From the NCBI GenBank assembly GCA_964580435.1, contig CAZOKP010000002.1:1-64000 (forward strand): a DNA stretch of 64,000 bases, in the 5' to 3' direction. Position numbers and translations under genes: made by a program. The notes below the pieces were generated by a model. It had not been told where the DNA came from and ran no database searches. It worked only from the letters and a program-made list of their open reading frames with translations. Position 1 is the first letter of the stretch. The number at the start of each line of letters is the position of its first letter. Shown in pieces: positions 8,660 to 16,233 of this stretch. This DNA comes from CAZKEW01 sp964580435. Lineage in GTDB: Bacteria > Acidobacteriota > Aminicenantia > Aminicenantales > UBA8522.

Positions 8660-9601
8660 TTACAGCTTGGTTTCTTCGGTGGTCTTCTTTACAGAAGCGA
8701 TGGTCTTCTGGAGCAGCGCATTTTCTTCATCGGTGAGTTTGATCTCGTAGATCTTCTCCAGGCCCTTCGAGGTAATCAGGCAGGGCACTCCGATGAAGAG
8801 GCCGTGGATCCCGTATTCGCCTTCGCAGAGGGCCGCGCAGGCGATGATGCGGCGCTTATCCTTGAGATAGGACTCCGCCATGGTGGCGGCGCTCCAGGCC
8901 GGGCTGAAGAAGGCAGAGCCCTTGCCGAAGAGCTTGACGATCTCTGTGCCCGCTTCGCGCGTCCGGAGAGCCAGCTTGTCGATCTGCTCCTTGGTGGCAA
9001 TCTCGGCCAGGGGCACACCGCCGACGGTCGTCAACCTTGGCAGCGGCACCATATCCGGGCCGTGTCCGCCCAGGACTGTTCCCGCAACGTCAGCCACCGA
9101 TACGCCAAGCTCCATGGCGATGAAGGCGCGCCAGCGAGCCGTATCCAGCGCTCCGGCCATACCGACGACCTGGTGTTTGGGGAAACCGGTCTGCTTGTAG
9201 AACGCGTAAACCATCGCATCGAGGGGATTGGTCAGGATGATGCAGAAGGCTTTGGGCGCATACTGCTTGACACCGTTGGCGACCTCGGTGATGATTTTGA
9301 GGTTCACATTGAGCAAGTCCTCCCGGGTCATCCCGGCCTCGCGGGGCTTGCCCGCAGTAACAATGACCACATCGGCGCCCTCGATATCTTTGTAGTTCGA
9401 GGTGCCGCTGATGTTCGCATCGTAGTCGCCGTGCGGCGCCATTTCCATCAGGTCGAGGGCCTTGCCCTTGACTGGATTTTCATAGGCGGCGATATCAAGG
9501 ATAACGATATCTCCCAGTTCTTTCTGCGAGACGAGCATGGCCAGGATCTGGCCGATCTGGCCTCCACCGATGAGCGCTATCTTTTTTCTCCGATAACTCA
9601 T
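8660..9601 (-). CDS. mdh: malate dehydrogenase (LDH-like type)
   Basis: Oxidises malate to oxaloacetate with NAD. The 313-residue protein has the N-terminal dinucleotide loop GGGQIG (12-17) and an acidic residue ending the second strand (Asp36), which fits NAD preference. The substrate-loop arginines Arg87 and Arg93, Asp153 and the catalytic His180 in GGHGPDM are visible. It belongs to the lactate-dehydrogenase-like group of bacterial MDHs. The start has GGAGGAGG upstream. A hairpin terminator lies between it and icd, so it likely has its own promoter, but I could not read one. Confidence 0.95.
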   Translation of the reverse strand: MSYRRKKIALIGGGQIGQILAMLVSQKELGDIVILDIAAYENPVKGKALDLMEMAPHGDYDANISGTSNYKDIEGADVVIVTAGKPREAGMTREDLLNVNLKIITEVANGVKQYAPKAFCIILTNPLDAMVYAFYKQTGFPKHQVVGMAGALDTARWRAFIAMELGVSVADVAGTVLGGHGPDMVPLPRLTTVGGVPLAEIATKEQIDKLALRTREAGTEIVKLFGKGSAFFSPAWSAATMAESYLKDKRRIIACAALCEGEYGIHGLFIGVPCLITSKGLEKIYEIKLTDEENALLQKTIASVKKTTEETKL

Positions 9602-9627
9602 TAAGACCTCCTCCGTATTTTATGTAT

Positions 9628-9664
9628 AAAATTGCCCGGGAACGCTCAGAGCTCCCGCAATTTT
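9628..9664 (-). terminator. hairpin terminator downstream of icd
   Basis: Arms AAAATTGC..GGGA and TCCC-GCAATTTT form a strong stem around an 11-base loop. On the minus strand it ends in a short T run, as expected for Rho-independent termination of the icd transcript. The near symmetry would also let it act in the other direction. Confidence 0.6.
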
Positions 9665-9774
9665 ATTGCGCGCGTTGGCTTAACCACCATAATTTCTTTG
9701 TCTTCTATAAACCTATTCGTCGGTCTTGGGAAATTCAGAATATATTTGAATTTACCCGGCGAGTCAAGCAACAT

Positions 9775-9797
9775 GTCATCGCGAGCTCAGCGCGGTC
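9775..9797. repeat. partial copy of the GTCATCGCGAGC repeat
   Basis: GTCATCGCGAGC followed by AGCGCGGTC resembles the right arm (7955-7994, reverse strand) of the element between fumarase and sucC. The second arm is not evident. The rest of 9665-9820 holds no gene I can support. Confidence 0.4.
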
Positions 9798-9820
9798 ACC
9801 TTATGCACTTAGGGGAATCG

Positions 9821-11020
9821 TCATGCCTTGATATAGCCCTCCCACTTGCTCTTGAGCTTCGGATCTTGGAGGGTCTCCAAGAGATAATCCGTGAAGGCCG
9901 TTCCGGTCGCGCCATTGGGACGGCCGGTGATGACGAGCTTCTTTTCATACTGGCCGCAGATGTCGAGCGCCATTTCTAAGTTCTTGCCTCTTTCCGGAAA
10001 ACCGATGTGGTTGAACATCATAGCCGCTGCGCGGATCATGCTGCAAGGGTCGGCATACTGGGCTCTACCTTCCTTCACCATGCGGGGAGCGGAGCCGTGG
10101 ATCGCCTCGAACATTGCGTATTGTTTGCCAATGTTGGCGCTTCCGGCCGTGCCGACGCCGCCTTGAAACTCGGCGGCTTCGTCGGTAAGGATGTCGCCGT
10201 AGAGGTTGGGGAGGACCATAACCTGGAACTCCCGCCGGCGCTTCTCGTCGACGAGCTTGGCGGTCATAATGTCGATATACCAGTCGTCAACCTGGATATC
10301 CGGGTATTCTTTGGCGATGCGATAAAAATTCTCCAGGAAGCGGCCGTCTGTTGTCTTGACGACGTTGGCTTTGGTGATGCAGGTCACTCGCGTGCGGCCG
10401 TTCTTTTTGGCGTGCTCGAAGGCCAGTCGGCAGATGCGGTCGGCGCCCGGCGCGCTGATCAGGCGGAAGTCGATGGCAATGTCTTGATCGACCTCAATCC
10501 CATAGGGGCCGAGAGCGTACAGATCCTCGGTGTTTTCTCGGAAAAAGATCCAGTTGATTCCCTGCTTGGGAACCCGGACCGGCCTAACGTTGGCGAAGAG
10601 ATCCAGTTCTTTCCGCATGGCCACATTGCAGCTCTCGATATTCGGCCAGGGGTCGCCCTTTCGAGGCGTGGTCGTGGGGCCTTTGAGGGTGACATGGTAT
10701 TTTTTGATCTCGGCCAGCACGTCATCCGGGATGGGCTTTCCGCAGGCGGCGCGGTTCTCTATGGTCAGGCCCTCGATGTCGTTGATGACAACCTTCCCTT
10801 GCTTGACCTCATTCCTGAGCATGAAATCGAGGACGCGTTTGGCGTCTTTGGCGATGAAGGGGCCGATGCCGTCCCCGCCTATAACGCCGATTTTGATTGG
10901 CTTGATTTTGCTGTAGTCGATCCAATCCGGCGCGGATTTGACCTTCTCCATCCGGTTCATCTGGGCTTCTAGAATCTTGCCGAAATGCTCTTTCGCCCTT
11001 TCAATGGCGGCACGATCCAT
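9821..11020 (-). CDS. icd: isocitrate dehydrogenase (isocitrate/isopropylmalate dehydrogenase family)
   Basis: Oxidative decarboxylation of isocitrate to 2-oxoglutarate. The 399-residue protein has the IDH-family GGDGIGP loop near residue 50, FRENTEDLY, the CITKANVVK active-site lysine stretch and the metal-binding NLYGDILTDEAAEF region. The C-terminal EAIHGSAPR motif is where cofactor choice is set; I cannot assign NAD or NADP with certainty. A leader of about 45 residues precedes the fold. It is preceded by a strong promoter and followed by a terminator, so it is probably a single-gene transcript. It lies next to mdh and near acnB, fitting a TCA role. Confidence 0.93.
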   Translation of the reverse strand: MDRAAIERAKEHFGKILEAQMNRMEKVKSAPDWIDYSKIKPIKIGVIGGDGIGPFIAKDAKRVLDFMLRNEVKQGKVVINDIEGLTIENRAACGKPIPDDVLAEIKKYHVTLKGPTTTPRKGDPWPNIESCNVAMRKELDLFANVRPVRVPKQGINWIFFRENTEDLYALGPYGIEVDQDIAIDFRLISAPGADRICRLAFEHAKKNGRTRVTCITKANVVKTTDGRFLENFYRIAKEYPDIQVDDWYIDIMTAKLVDEKRRREFQVMVLPNLYGDILTDEAAEFQGGVGTAGSANIGKQYAMFEAIHGSAPRMVKEGRAQYADPCSMIRAAAMMFNHIGFPERGKNLEMALDICGQYEKKLVITGRPNGATGTAFTDYLLETLQDPKLKSKWEGYIKA

Positions 11021-11097
11021 AATTATTCCTCCCTTGAATTTATAGTTTTATCATGAAAATGAAACCCAAATTCTATACTTTTGACCAACGAAAATCA

Positions 11098-11126
11098 ATT
11101 AAATTTCCGACGTGTGTCCGTGTCAA
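11098..11126 (-). promoter_or_regulatory. promoter for icd
   Basis: On the minus strand: TTGACA (11126-11121), a 17-bp spacer and TTTAAT (11103-11098). The start codon at 11020 is about 70 bases downstream. Its -35 element is one base from the -35 element of the divergent hicBA promoter. Confidence 0.65.
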
Positions 11127-11127
11127 C

Positions 11128-11156
11128 TTGATTAAATCGCCGGAAAACAGTATGAT
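11128..11156 (+). promoter_or_regulatory. promoter for hicBA
   Basis: TTGATT (11128-11133), a 17-bp spacer and TATGAT (11151-11156). The predicted start near 11163 leaves a leader of about 15 bases with GAGGTGG before the ATG at 11178. Confidence 0.65.
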
Positions 11157-11177
11157 CTCCATCAACGAGGTGGAAAA

Positions 11178-11390
11178 ATGCCAAGGTCCTTTACTTTAGA
11201 ATACTGGCAGGATGAGGGTTGGTTTGTTGGAAGATTGAAAGAAGTCCCGGGCATTTTCAGCCAGGGAGAAACCCTTGAAGACCTGAAGGTCAATATCCTT
11301 GAAGCCTACCGTTTGATGATTGACGAAGAAAAAAAAGTCCTGTCCGCCGTCGTCAAAAACAGAATCAAAGCCATTCAGGTCGAAGTATGA
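11178..11390 (+). CDS. hicB: HicB-like antitoxin, short form
   Basis: A 70-residue protein resembling the HicB/UPF0150 domain, with the partial RNase-H-like pattern EGWFVGRLKEVPGIFSQG and a following helix. In HicAB systems HicB binds and blocks the RNase HicA. Canonical HicB proteins of 110-150 residues add a C-terminal DNA-binding domain. This one ends after the core, so autoregulation by this protein alone is doubtful. It overlaps the next gene by four bases (ATGA), the usual translational coupling of a toxin-antitoxin pair. Confidence 0.8.
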   Translation: MPRSFTLEYWQDEGWFVGRLKEVPGIFSQGETLEDLKVNILEAYRLMIDEEKKVLSAVVKNRIKAIQVEV

Positions 11391-11566
11391 AGAGAGAAAC
11401 CTTTATCAAAGAGCTCCGTGAAGCCAAGCGCTATCTGAAGCGCCAGGGAACGAATCATGATATCTTTTTTAATCCGAAAACAAGCCGCAAAGCTGCTGTG
11501 CCTCATCACCCAGAAATCAAGAATACTTTGTGCGCTTTGATCAGGAAGCAGCTGGGATTGGGATAG
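11387..11566 (+). CDS. hicA: HicA-like mRNA interferase toxin
   Basis: A 59-residue protein beginning MKRETFIKELREAK and ending at the TAG at 11564-11566. It has the compact dsRBD-like layout of HicA: an N-terminal helix, a strand, GTNHDIFFNP with the conserved histidine, a basic turn and VPHHPEI before the last helix. HicA proteins cleave mRNA during translation and are neutralised by HicB. The order antitoxin first, toxin second is one of the two known hic orders. The start codon overlaps the hicB stop. The family call rests on size, motif order and context. Confidence 0.78.
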   Translation: MKRETFIKELREAKRYLKRQGTNHDIFFNPKTSRKAAVPHHPEIKNTLCALIRKQLGLG

Positions 11567-11628
11567 AATCGGCCTCCCCGGAGTGAGTTCTTAAGGCGGC
11601 GAATCCTCGCCCGATTATAACTTGGGGG

Positions 11629-12273
11629 CTATTTTCGCAGCAGCTTGAAAGCGTGATTCCAGGTGCCGGAGCGGACCCCGTAAAGGATCCAGAGCATGGC
11701 CAAAGGTTCAAGCAGCCGCGCTCCCTCGATCCCGCCGATATCGATCACTGGCCAGCCGAAGTCAGAACAAATCTCGGTCACCTTTGCCTTCGCCGCTTTG
11801 TCATTTCCACAAATGAACATATCCGGCGGACCGCCCGGGAATTGGGGAGTGACCATATGAGCATTGCCGATCATATTGAATACTTTAATCACTCGCGCCT
11901 CGGGCAGCCAGCGTTGGACTTGTTCGCCCGCCGAATCCGTGTGACCAAGGGCCAGAGCGGGCGGAGCATCCGGATAGAAAATGAGGGGATTGGTAGTATC
12001 CATGACTGTTTTGCCCGCAAGATTCTTGGGGTTGGCCAACCGGATCGCATTTTCTGTCCCACTCCAGAGAGTCGCCAATACGGCGAGCTCCGCAAAAGAG
12101 GCCGCCTCTTGGAATGTCCCGGCCGATGCGCGCGGCCCGTTCTTGGCCACCCAGGCCTTAATCTTTTCGCTATTGGGGTCGCGCGTGCCCATCTTGACGT
12201 CGTGACCGAGCGCGGCGAATTCGCTCCCCAGCTTCTGCCCGACATCTCCACTTCCTAATATGCCTATCTTCAT
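11629..12273 (-). CDS. F420/NADP oxidoreductase-like Rossmann protein
   Basis: A 214-residue protein with the N-terminal nucleotide loop GILGSGDVGQKLG and GTRDPNSEKI after the second strand, where Arg and Ser fit NADP binding. The VMDTTNPLI stretch and overall layout match the NADPH:F420 oxidoreductase-like family, which in bacteria without F420 is annotated as an NADPH-dependent reductase of unknown substrate. The start at 12273 has homology support; a frame upstream (to 12369) runs through the promoter. It has its own promoter with a palindrome at the predicted transcription start, and diverges from acnB. Confidence 0.75.
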   Translation of the reverse strand: MKIGILGSGDVGQKLGSEFAALGHDVKMGTRDPNSEKIKAWVAKNGPRASAGTFQEAASFAELAVLATLWSGTENAIRLANPKNLAGKTVMDTTNPLIFYPDAPPALALGHTDSAGEQVQRWLPEARVIKVFNMIGNAHMVTPQFPGGPPDMFICGNDKAAKAKVTEICSDFGWPVIDIGGIEGARLLEPLAMLWILYGVRSGTWNHAFKLLRK

Positions 12274-12289
12274 TGTCACTCTCCGCTTG

Positions 12290-12299
12290 AACGATCGTT
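12290..12299. promoter_or_regulatory. palindromic candidate operator
   Basis: The perfect 10-bp palindrome AACGATCGTT lies about seven bases downstream of the -10 element of the 12306-12335 promoter, at the predicted transcription start. This is a typical repressor site position. The regulator is unknown. Confidence 0.4.
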
Positions 12300-12305
12300 T
12301 TAAGA

Positions 12306-12335
12306 AATATATTTCCGGCGAGGCTATTTTGTCAA
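12306..12335 (-). promoter_or_regulatory. promoter for the F420/NADP oxidoreductase-like gene
   Basis: On the minus strand: TTGACA (12335-12330), an 18-bp spacer and TATATT (12311-12306). The start codon at 12273 is about 25 bases beyond the predicted transcription start. Confidence 0.6.
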
Positions 12336-12352
12336 CGGCTTGAAAAATGATT

Positions 12353-12381
12353 TTGACAAAAGTGTTCAAACATTTTATACA
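12353..12381 (+). promoter_or_regulatory. promoter for acnB
   Basis: TTGACA (12353-12358), a 17-bp spacer and TATACA (12376-12381). The leader to the ATG at 12456 is about 68 bases. It is divergent from the promoter at 12306-12335. Confidence 0.6.
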
Positions 12382-12455
12382 GTTTAAGTTAAAGATAAGG
12401 ACGGTTCGGGAAAGCGAGCCGCCCTGTGCATTATGACGTGAACGGAGTGATGGCC

Positions 12456-15008
12456 ATGTTAGAATCCTATTTTAAACAGGAAGCCGAAAGGCAAAACCAA
12501 GGGATCCCGCCTTTGCCCCTCGACCCGGACGAGACCGCCGAGGTCTGCCGGTACCTTGAAAGCCCGCCTGAAGGCAAGGAGGAGCTTCTGCTCCAGCTCT
12601 TGAAGAACCGCGTCTCGCCGGGTGTCGACCCGGCCGCGAAGGTCAAGGCCGAATGGCTGGCCAAGGTCGCCCGAGCCCAGGTTCATTCTCCCGTCGTCAC
12701 CAAAAAAGAAGCCGTCATTCTCCTGGGAACGATGCTCGGCGGATACAACATCAATCCGCTTGTTGAATGTCTCGATGGCCCTGAAGTCGCGCCGGAGGCA
12801 GCTAAAGCCTTGAAGCATACCATTCTTGTTTATGGCGCCTTTGATACGGTTGCTGAGAAATCGAAGGCGAATCCTTTCGCCAAAGAAGTCCTCCTATCCT
12901 GGGCCAATGGCGAATGGTTCCTTGCCAGGCCTGCACTCCCGGAAGAATTTACGCTCAAGGTGTTCAAGGTCGACGGCGAGATCAACACCGATGATTTTTC
13001 CCCGGCTAAAAATGCCTGGAGCCGGCCGGATATCCCTCTCCACGCTCTTTCTATGGGCGAGACGCGATTTCCGGGAGGGCTGGCCACGATCAAGAAATTC
13101 CGCGAGGAAGGGTACAGCGTTGTTTTCGTCGGTGACGTCGTCGGCACAGGCTCTTCAAGAAAGTCCGCCTGCAACTCCTTGATGTGGCATATCGGCGAGG
13201 ACATTCCCTTCATCCCAAATAAACGGCGGGCCGGGGTGGTCATCGGAGGTCTGATCGCGCCGATATTCTTCAACACCACGGAGGATTCCGGCGGGCTGCC
13301 GCTCCTGGCAGATGTGGGGAAATTAAAAACGGGCGATGTCATCACCATCGAGACGAAAACCGGCCTTATCAAGAGCGAGGCCGGGGAGAGGATCGCTGCA
13401 TTTGAATTCAAGCCCCCGACCATCAGGGATGAGTACCGGGCCGGGGGCCGCCTCAACCTGATCATCGGCCGCGCTCTGACCAACAAAGCCCGCACAGCCC
13501 TCGGGCTGCCAGAGGCGGAAATGTTCACCCTGCCCGAGAACCCGAAACCCAAGCGGGGGCAAGGATATTCCTTAGCCCAAAAGATAGTCGGGAAGGCCTG
13601 TGGCAGCAAAGGAATCCTGCCAGGAAGCGCCTGCGAGCCCAAGATGACGACTGTCGGTTCTCAGGATACGACGGGGCCGATGACAGCCGAAGAGCTCAAA
13701 GAGCTGGCCTGCCTTGAATTCCAGGCCGAGATGTTCATGCAATCGTTCTGTCATACTGCGGCCTATCCGAAGGGGTCCGACGTTAAAATGCACAAGACCC
13801 TCCCGCAGTTCATTATCGACCGCAAAGGCGTCGCTCTCAAGCCCGGCGACGGTGTTATCCATACCTGGCTGAACAGGCTCATATTGCCGGACACCATGGG
13901 CACGGGCGGCGACTCCCACACGCGTTTTCCTCTCGGACTCAGCCTGCCTGCTGGTTCCGGGCTTGTCGCTTTTGCCGGGGCCTTAGGGTTTATGCCGCTG
14001 GATATGCCCGAGTCCGTCCTGGTTAAATTCAAAGGCAAGCTGAATCCCGGCATTACGCTGCGGGATGCCGTCAACGCTATCCCGTATTTCGCCATTAAAC
14101 AAGGCCTTCTGACCGTGGCCAAGAAAGGGAAGAAAAATGTTTTCAACGGCCGGATTCTTGAGATGGAAGGGCTGGAGGACCTGACTGTCGAGCAAGCCTA
14201 CGAGCTGACCAATGCGTCGGCTGAAAGGTCGGCGGCCGGAGCGGTCATCTCCCTCAACGAGGGGAGTATCGCCAGGTATTTGAGGAGCAATGTCGCCCTG
14301 ATGGAAAGGATGATCGAAGAAGGCTACGAGTGCGCGGCGACGCTCAAGAAGCGAATCAAGGCCTCGAAAAAATGGCTCAAGAAGCCCAGGCTCCTCAAAA
14401 GAGACCCGAAGGCGGAGTATGCGGCGGTCATCGAGGTCGACCTCGCCGAGATCCGGGAGCCGCTCCTGGCCTGTCCCAATGATCCCGATGACGTGAAGCC
14501 TCTTCGAGAAGTCGCCGGCGACAGGATCGACGAAGTTTTCATCGGCTCCTGCATGACCAATATCGGTCATTTCCGTGCCGCCGGCAGGATTTTTGAGGGC
14601 GCGGGCTATGCCAGGACGCGGGTTTGGCTGACGCCGCCGACGAAAATGGATGTGGCTCAATTGATGAGGGAAGGTTTCTATTCCATCTATTCTTCGATCG
14701 GGGCGCGCACGGAGATTCCCGGCTGCTCTCTCTGCATGGGAAACCAGGCCAGGGTAAGCCCCGGCGCTACGGTCATCTCCACGTCGACGCGCAATTTCGA
14801 TGACCGGATGGGGGACGGAGCGAGGGTTTATCTGGGCTCCGCAGAATTGGCCGCTGTGGCCGCAATCAAGGGCCATCTCCCCAAGCCCGAGGAATACCTC
14901 TCGATTGTGACAGAAAAGCTCCTGCCTAATCAGGACAAGATCTACCGCTATCTGCAGTTCGATGAGATGGGAGATTTTACTCTCCACTACACGGGCGCCA
15001 GGTTCTGA
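12456..15008 (+). CDS. acnB: aconitate hydratase B
   Basis: Isomerises citrate to isocitrate via cis-aconitate with a 4Fe-4S cluster. At 850 residues it matches the AcnB class (about 865), with the N-terminal HEAT-like domain and the swivelling domain first, rather than the AcnA order. Cluster ligands are Cys699 in GSCMTN and Cys757/Cys760 in CSLCMGNQ, spaced as in E. coli AcnB. The active-site loop SVGSQDTTGPMT is intact. The ATG at 12456 has GGAG eight bases upstream and gives the usual MLE start; earlier in-frame starts at 12426 and 12450 fit worse. The SDR gene follows after 20 bases. Confidence 0.96.
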   Translation: MLESYFKQEAERQNQGIPPLPLDPDETAEVCRYLESPPEGKEELLLQLLKNRVSPGVDPAAKVKAEWLAKVARAQVHSPVVTKKEAVILLGTMLGGYNINPLVECLDGPEVAPEAAKALKHTILVYGAFDTVAEKSKANPFAKEVLLSWANGEWFLARPALPEEFTLKVFKVDGEINTDDFSPAKNAWSRPDIPLHALSMGETRFPGGLATIKKFREEGYSVVFVGDVVGTGSSRKSACNSLMWHIGEDIPFIPNKRRAGVVIGGLIAPIFFNTTEDSGGLPLLADVGKLKTGDVITIETKTGLIKSEAGERIAAFEFKPPTIRDEYRAGGRLNLIIGRALTNKARTALGLPEAEMFTLPENPKPKRGQGYSLAQKIVGKACGSKGILPGSACEPKMTTVGSQDTTGPMTAEELKELACLEFQAEMFMQSFCHTAAYPKGSDVKMHKTLPQFIIDRKGVALKPGDGVIHTWLNRLILPDTMGTGGDSHTRFPLGLSLPAGSGLVAFAGALGFMPLDMPESVLVKFKGKLNPGITLRDAVNAIPYFAIKQGLLTVAKKGKKNVFNGRILEMEGLEDLTVEQAYELTNASAERSAAGAVISLNEGSIARYLRSNVALMERMIEEGYECAATLKKRIKASKKWLKKPRLLKRDPKAEYAAVIEVDLAEIREPLLACPNDPDDVKPLREVAGDRIDEVFIGSCMTNIGHFRAAGRIFEGAGYARTRVWLTPPTKMDVAQLMREGFYSIYSSIGARTEIPGCSLCMGNQARVSPGATVISTSTRNFDDRMGDGARVYLGSAELAAVAAIKGHLPKPEEYLSIVTEKLLPNQDKIYRYLQFDEMGDFTLHYTGARF

Positions 15009-15028
15009 ACGGACAAAGAGGAGGTATG

Positions 15029-15787
15029 ATGATAGATTTAACCGGAAGAAGAACACTCGTCACGGGCGGATCGCGCGGCATCGGCCGGGCGACCGCCATT
15101 TTGTTCGCCAAAGCCGGAAGCGACATCGCCATAAACTATGTGTCCAATACCTCGGCGGCTGAGGGAGTCAGGGCGGAAGTCGAGAAGCTGGGCAGAAAAT
15201 GTCTGCTCTTGAAAGCGAATATTTCTAAAGAGGAAGAAGCGAACGAGATGGTCGAGGCCCTGGTCGAGGAATTCGGCGGAGTGGATGTCCTGGTTAATAA
15301 CGCCGGCGTCTGGACTTATCTTGAGATGGGGGTTCTGGTGAGCGAAGTCCTGAAAGAGACGATGGAGGTCAACCTTGACGCCGTCTTTTATGTCACCAAC
15401 GCCGCCGTCCCGCAGATGAAAAAGAAAAAGCAAGGCTGGATCATCAATGTCGCCTCGACGGCGGCGATTCGCGGAGAGGCCCTTCATTCCCACTACGCCG
15501 CTACCAAAGGCGCGGTTAATGCCCTGACCAAGTCCTGGGCGGTGGAACTTGCGCCCTACAACATCCGGGTCAACGCTGTGGCGCCTGGCTGGGTGGATAC
15601 GGACATGTGCGCCGAAGTCTTCAGCGATCCCCGGTTCAAGGAAAGCGTGCGGCAGTCCATCCCTCTGAAGAGAATTCCTCCGCCGGAAGATATCGCCGGC
15701 CCAATCCTGTTCTTGGCTTCGGACCTGTCAAGGCATATCACCGGCGCAGTCATCAACGTCAACGGCGGCTCCGTCCTTAGCGGGTAG
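15029..15787 (+). CDS. SDR-family oxidoreductase, FabG-like
   Basis: A 252-residue classical short-chain dehydrogenase. It has the nucleotide motif TGGSRGIG near the N-terminus, NNAG, and the Ser-Tyr-Lys triad in NVAST and HYAATKG. The sequence resembles 3-oxoacyl-ACP reductases, but this group also holds many reductases of other 3-oxo or hydroxy substrates, so the function is left open. GGAGG at 15020-15024 favours the second ATG (15029) over 15026. It lies 20 bases after acnB and probably shares its transcript. Confidence 0.88.
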   Translation: MIDLTGRRTLVTGGSRGIGRATAILFAKAGSDIAINYVSNTSAAEGVRAEVEKLGRKCLLLKANISKEEEANEMVEALVEEFGGVDVLVNNAGVWTYLEMGVLVSEVLKETMEVNLDAVFYVTNAAVPQMKKKKQGWIINVASTAAIRGEALHSHYAATKGAVNALTKSWAVELAPYNIRVNAVAPGWVDTDMCAEVFSDPRFKESVRQSIPLKRIPPPEDIAGPILFLASDLSRHITGAVINVNGGSVLSG

Positions 15788-15832
15788 GCTCGTTCTTTGT
15801 CGAAGCATTTGCAAAAGCGTGATAATGCGGGC

Positions 15833-15861
15833 TTGCCAATTTTGTTTTTTTTTGGTAACTT
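15833..15861 (+). promoter_or_regulatory. possible promoter for the EF-Tu-domain-II-like gene
   Basis: TTGCCA (15833-15838), a 17-bp spacer and TAACTT (15856-15861). The -35 is good and the -10 weak. Confidence 0.35.
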
Positions 15862-15890
15862 TTGGGCATATGCACAGGAAGGAGGAACAA

Positions 15891-16148
15891 ATGGAGGAAG
15901 AAATCGGCAGGATCGCTCATTATTTCTCCAAGATCGGCGTGGGCGTGGTCGAGTTGACCAAGGGAAGCCTCAAGGTCGGTGAGACCATTCATATCAAAGG
16001 GCACACAACGGACCTTTACCAAAAAGTCGAATCCATGCAGGTCGAACATAACAACGTGCCTTCGGCCAAGAAGGGAGAGTCGTTCGGGCTGCGGGTGGAA
16101 TCGCACGTCCGGGAACACGACCTAGTCTTCAGAGTCACGGAGGATTGA
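15891..16148 (+). CDS. small EF-Tu domain II-like beta-barrel protein
   Basis: An 85-residue protein whose core (VVELTKGSLKVGETIHIKG and then a VESMQVEHNNV stretch) resembles domain 2 of translational GTPases, with no GTPase domain. Similar stand-alone proteins are annotated as translation elongation factor-like and also resemble the C-terminal domain of U32 peptidases. No enzyme activity is expected; a binding or accessory role is possible. The ATG at 15891 follows GGAGG by five bases; the frame upstream to 15819 is non-coding. Its place between the SDR and the acyl-CoA mutase genes gives no clear clue. Confidence 0.72.
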   Translation: MEEEIGRIAHYFSKIGVGVVELTKGSLKVGETIHIKGHTTDLYQKVESMQVEHNNVPSAKKGESFGLRVESHVREHDLVFRVTED

Positions 16149-16233
16149 CCGGCCCGAGCCTTGAATCTGCTGTGGGTTTTTTCTCTCTGAGTGCTTAACT
16201 TTGAGCTTTGTGAAAAAGAAGGAGGAGACGGGG

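Noticed and set aside
12426..12455. Upstream extension of acnB to an ATG at 12426
   Set aside because: The GGAG lies just before 12450-12456 and the AcnB family starts at the MLE at 12456.
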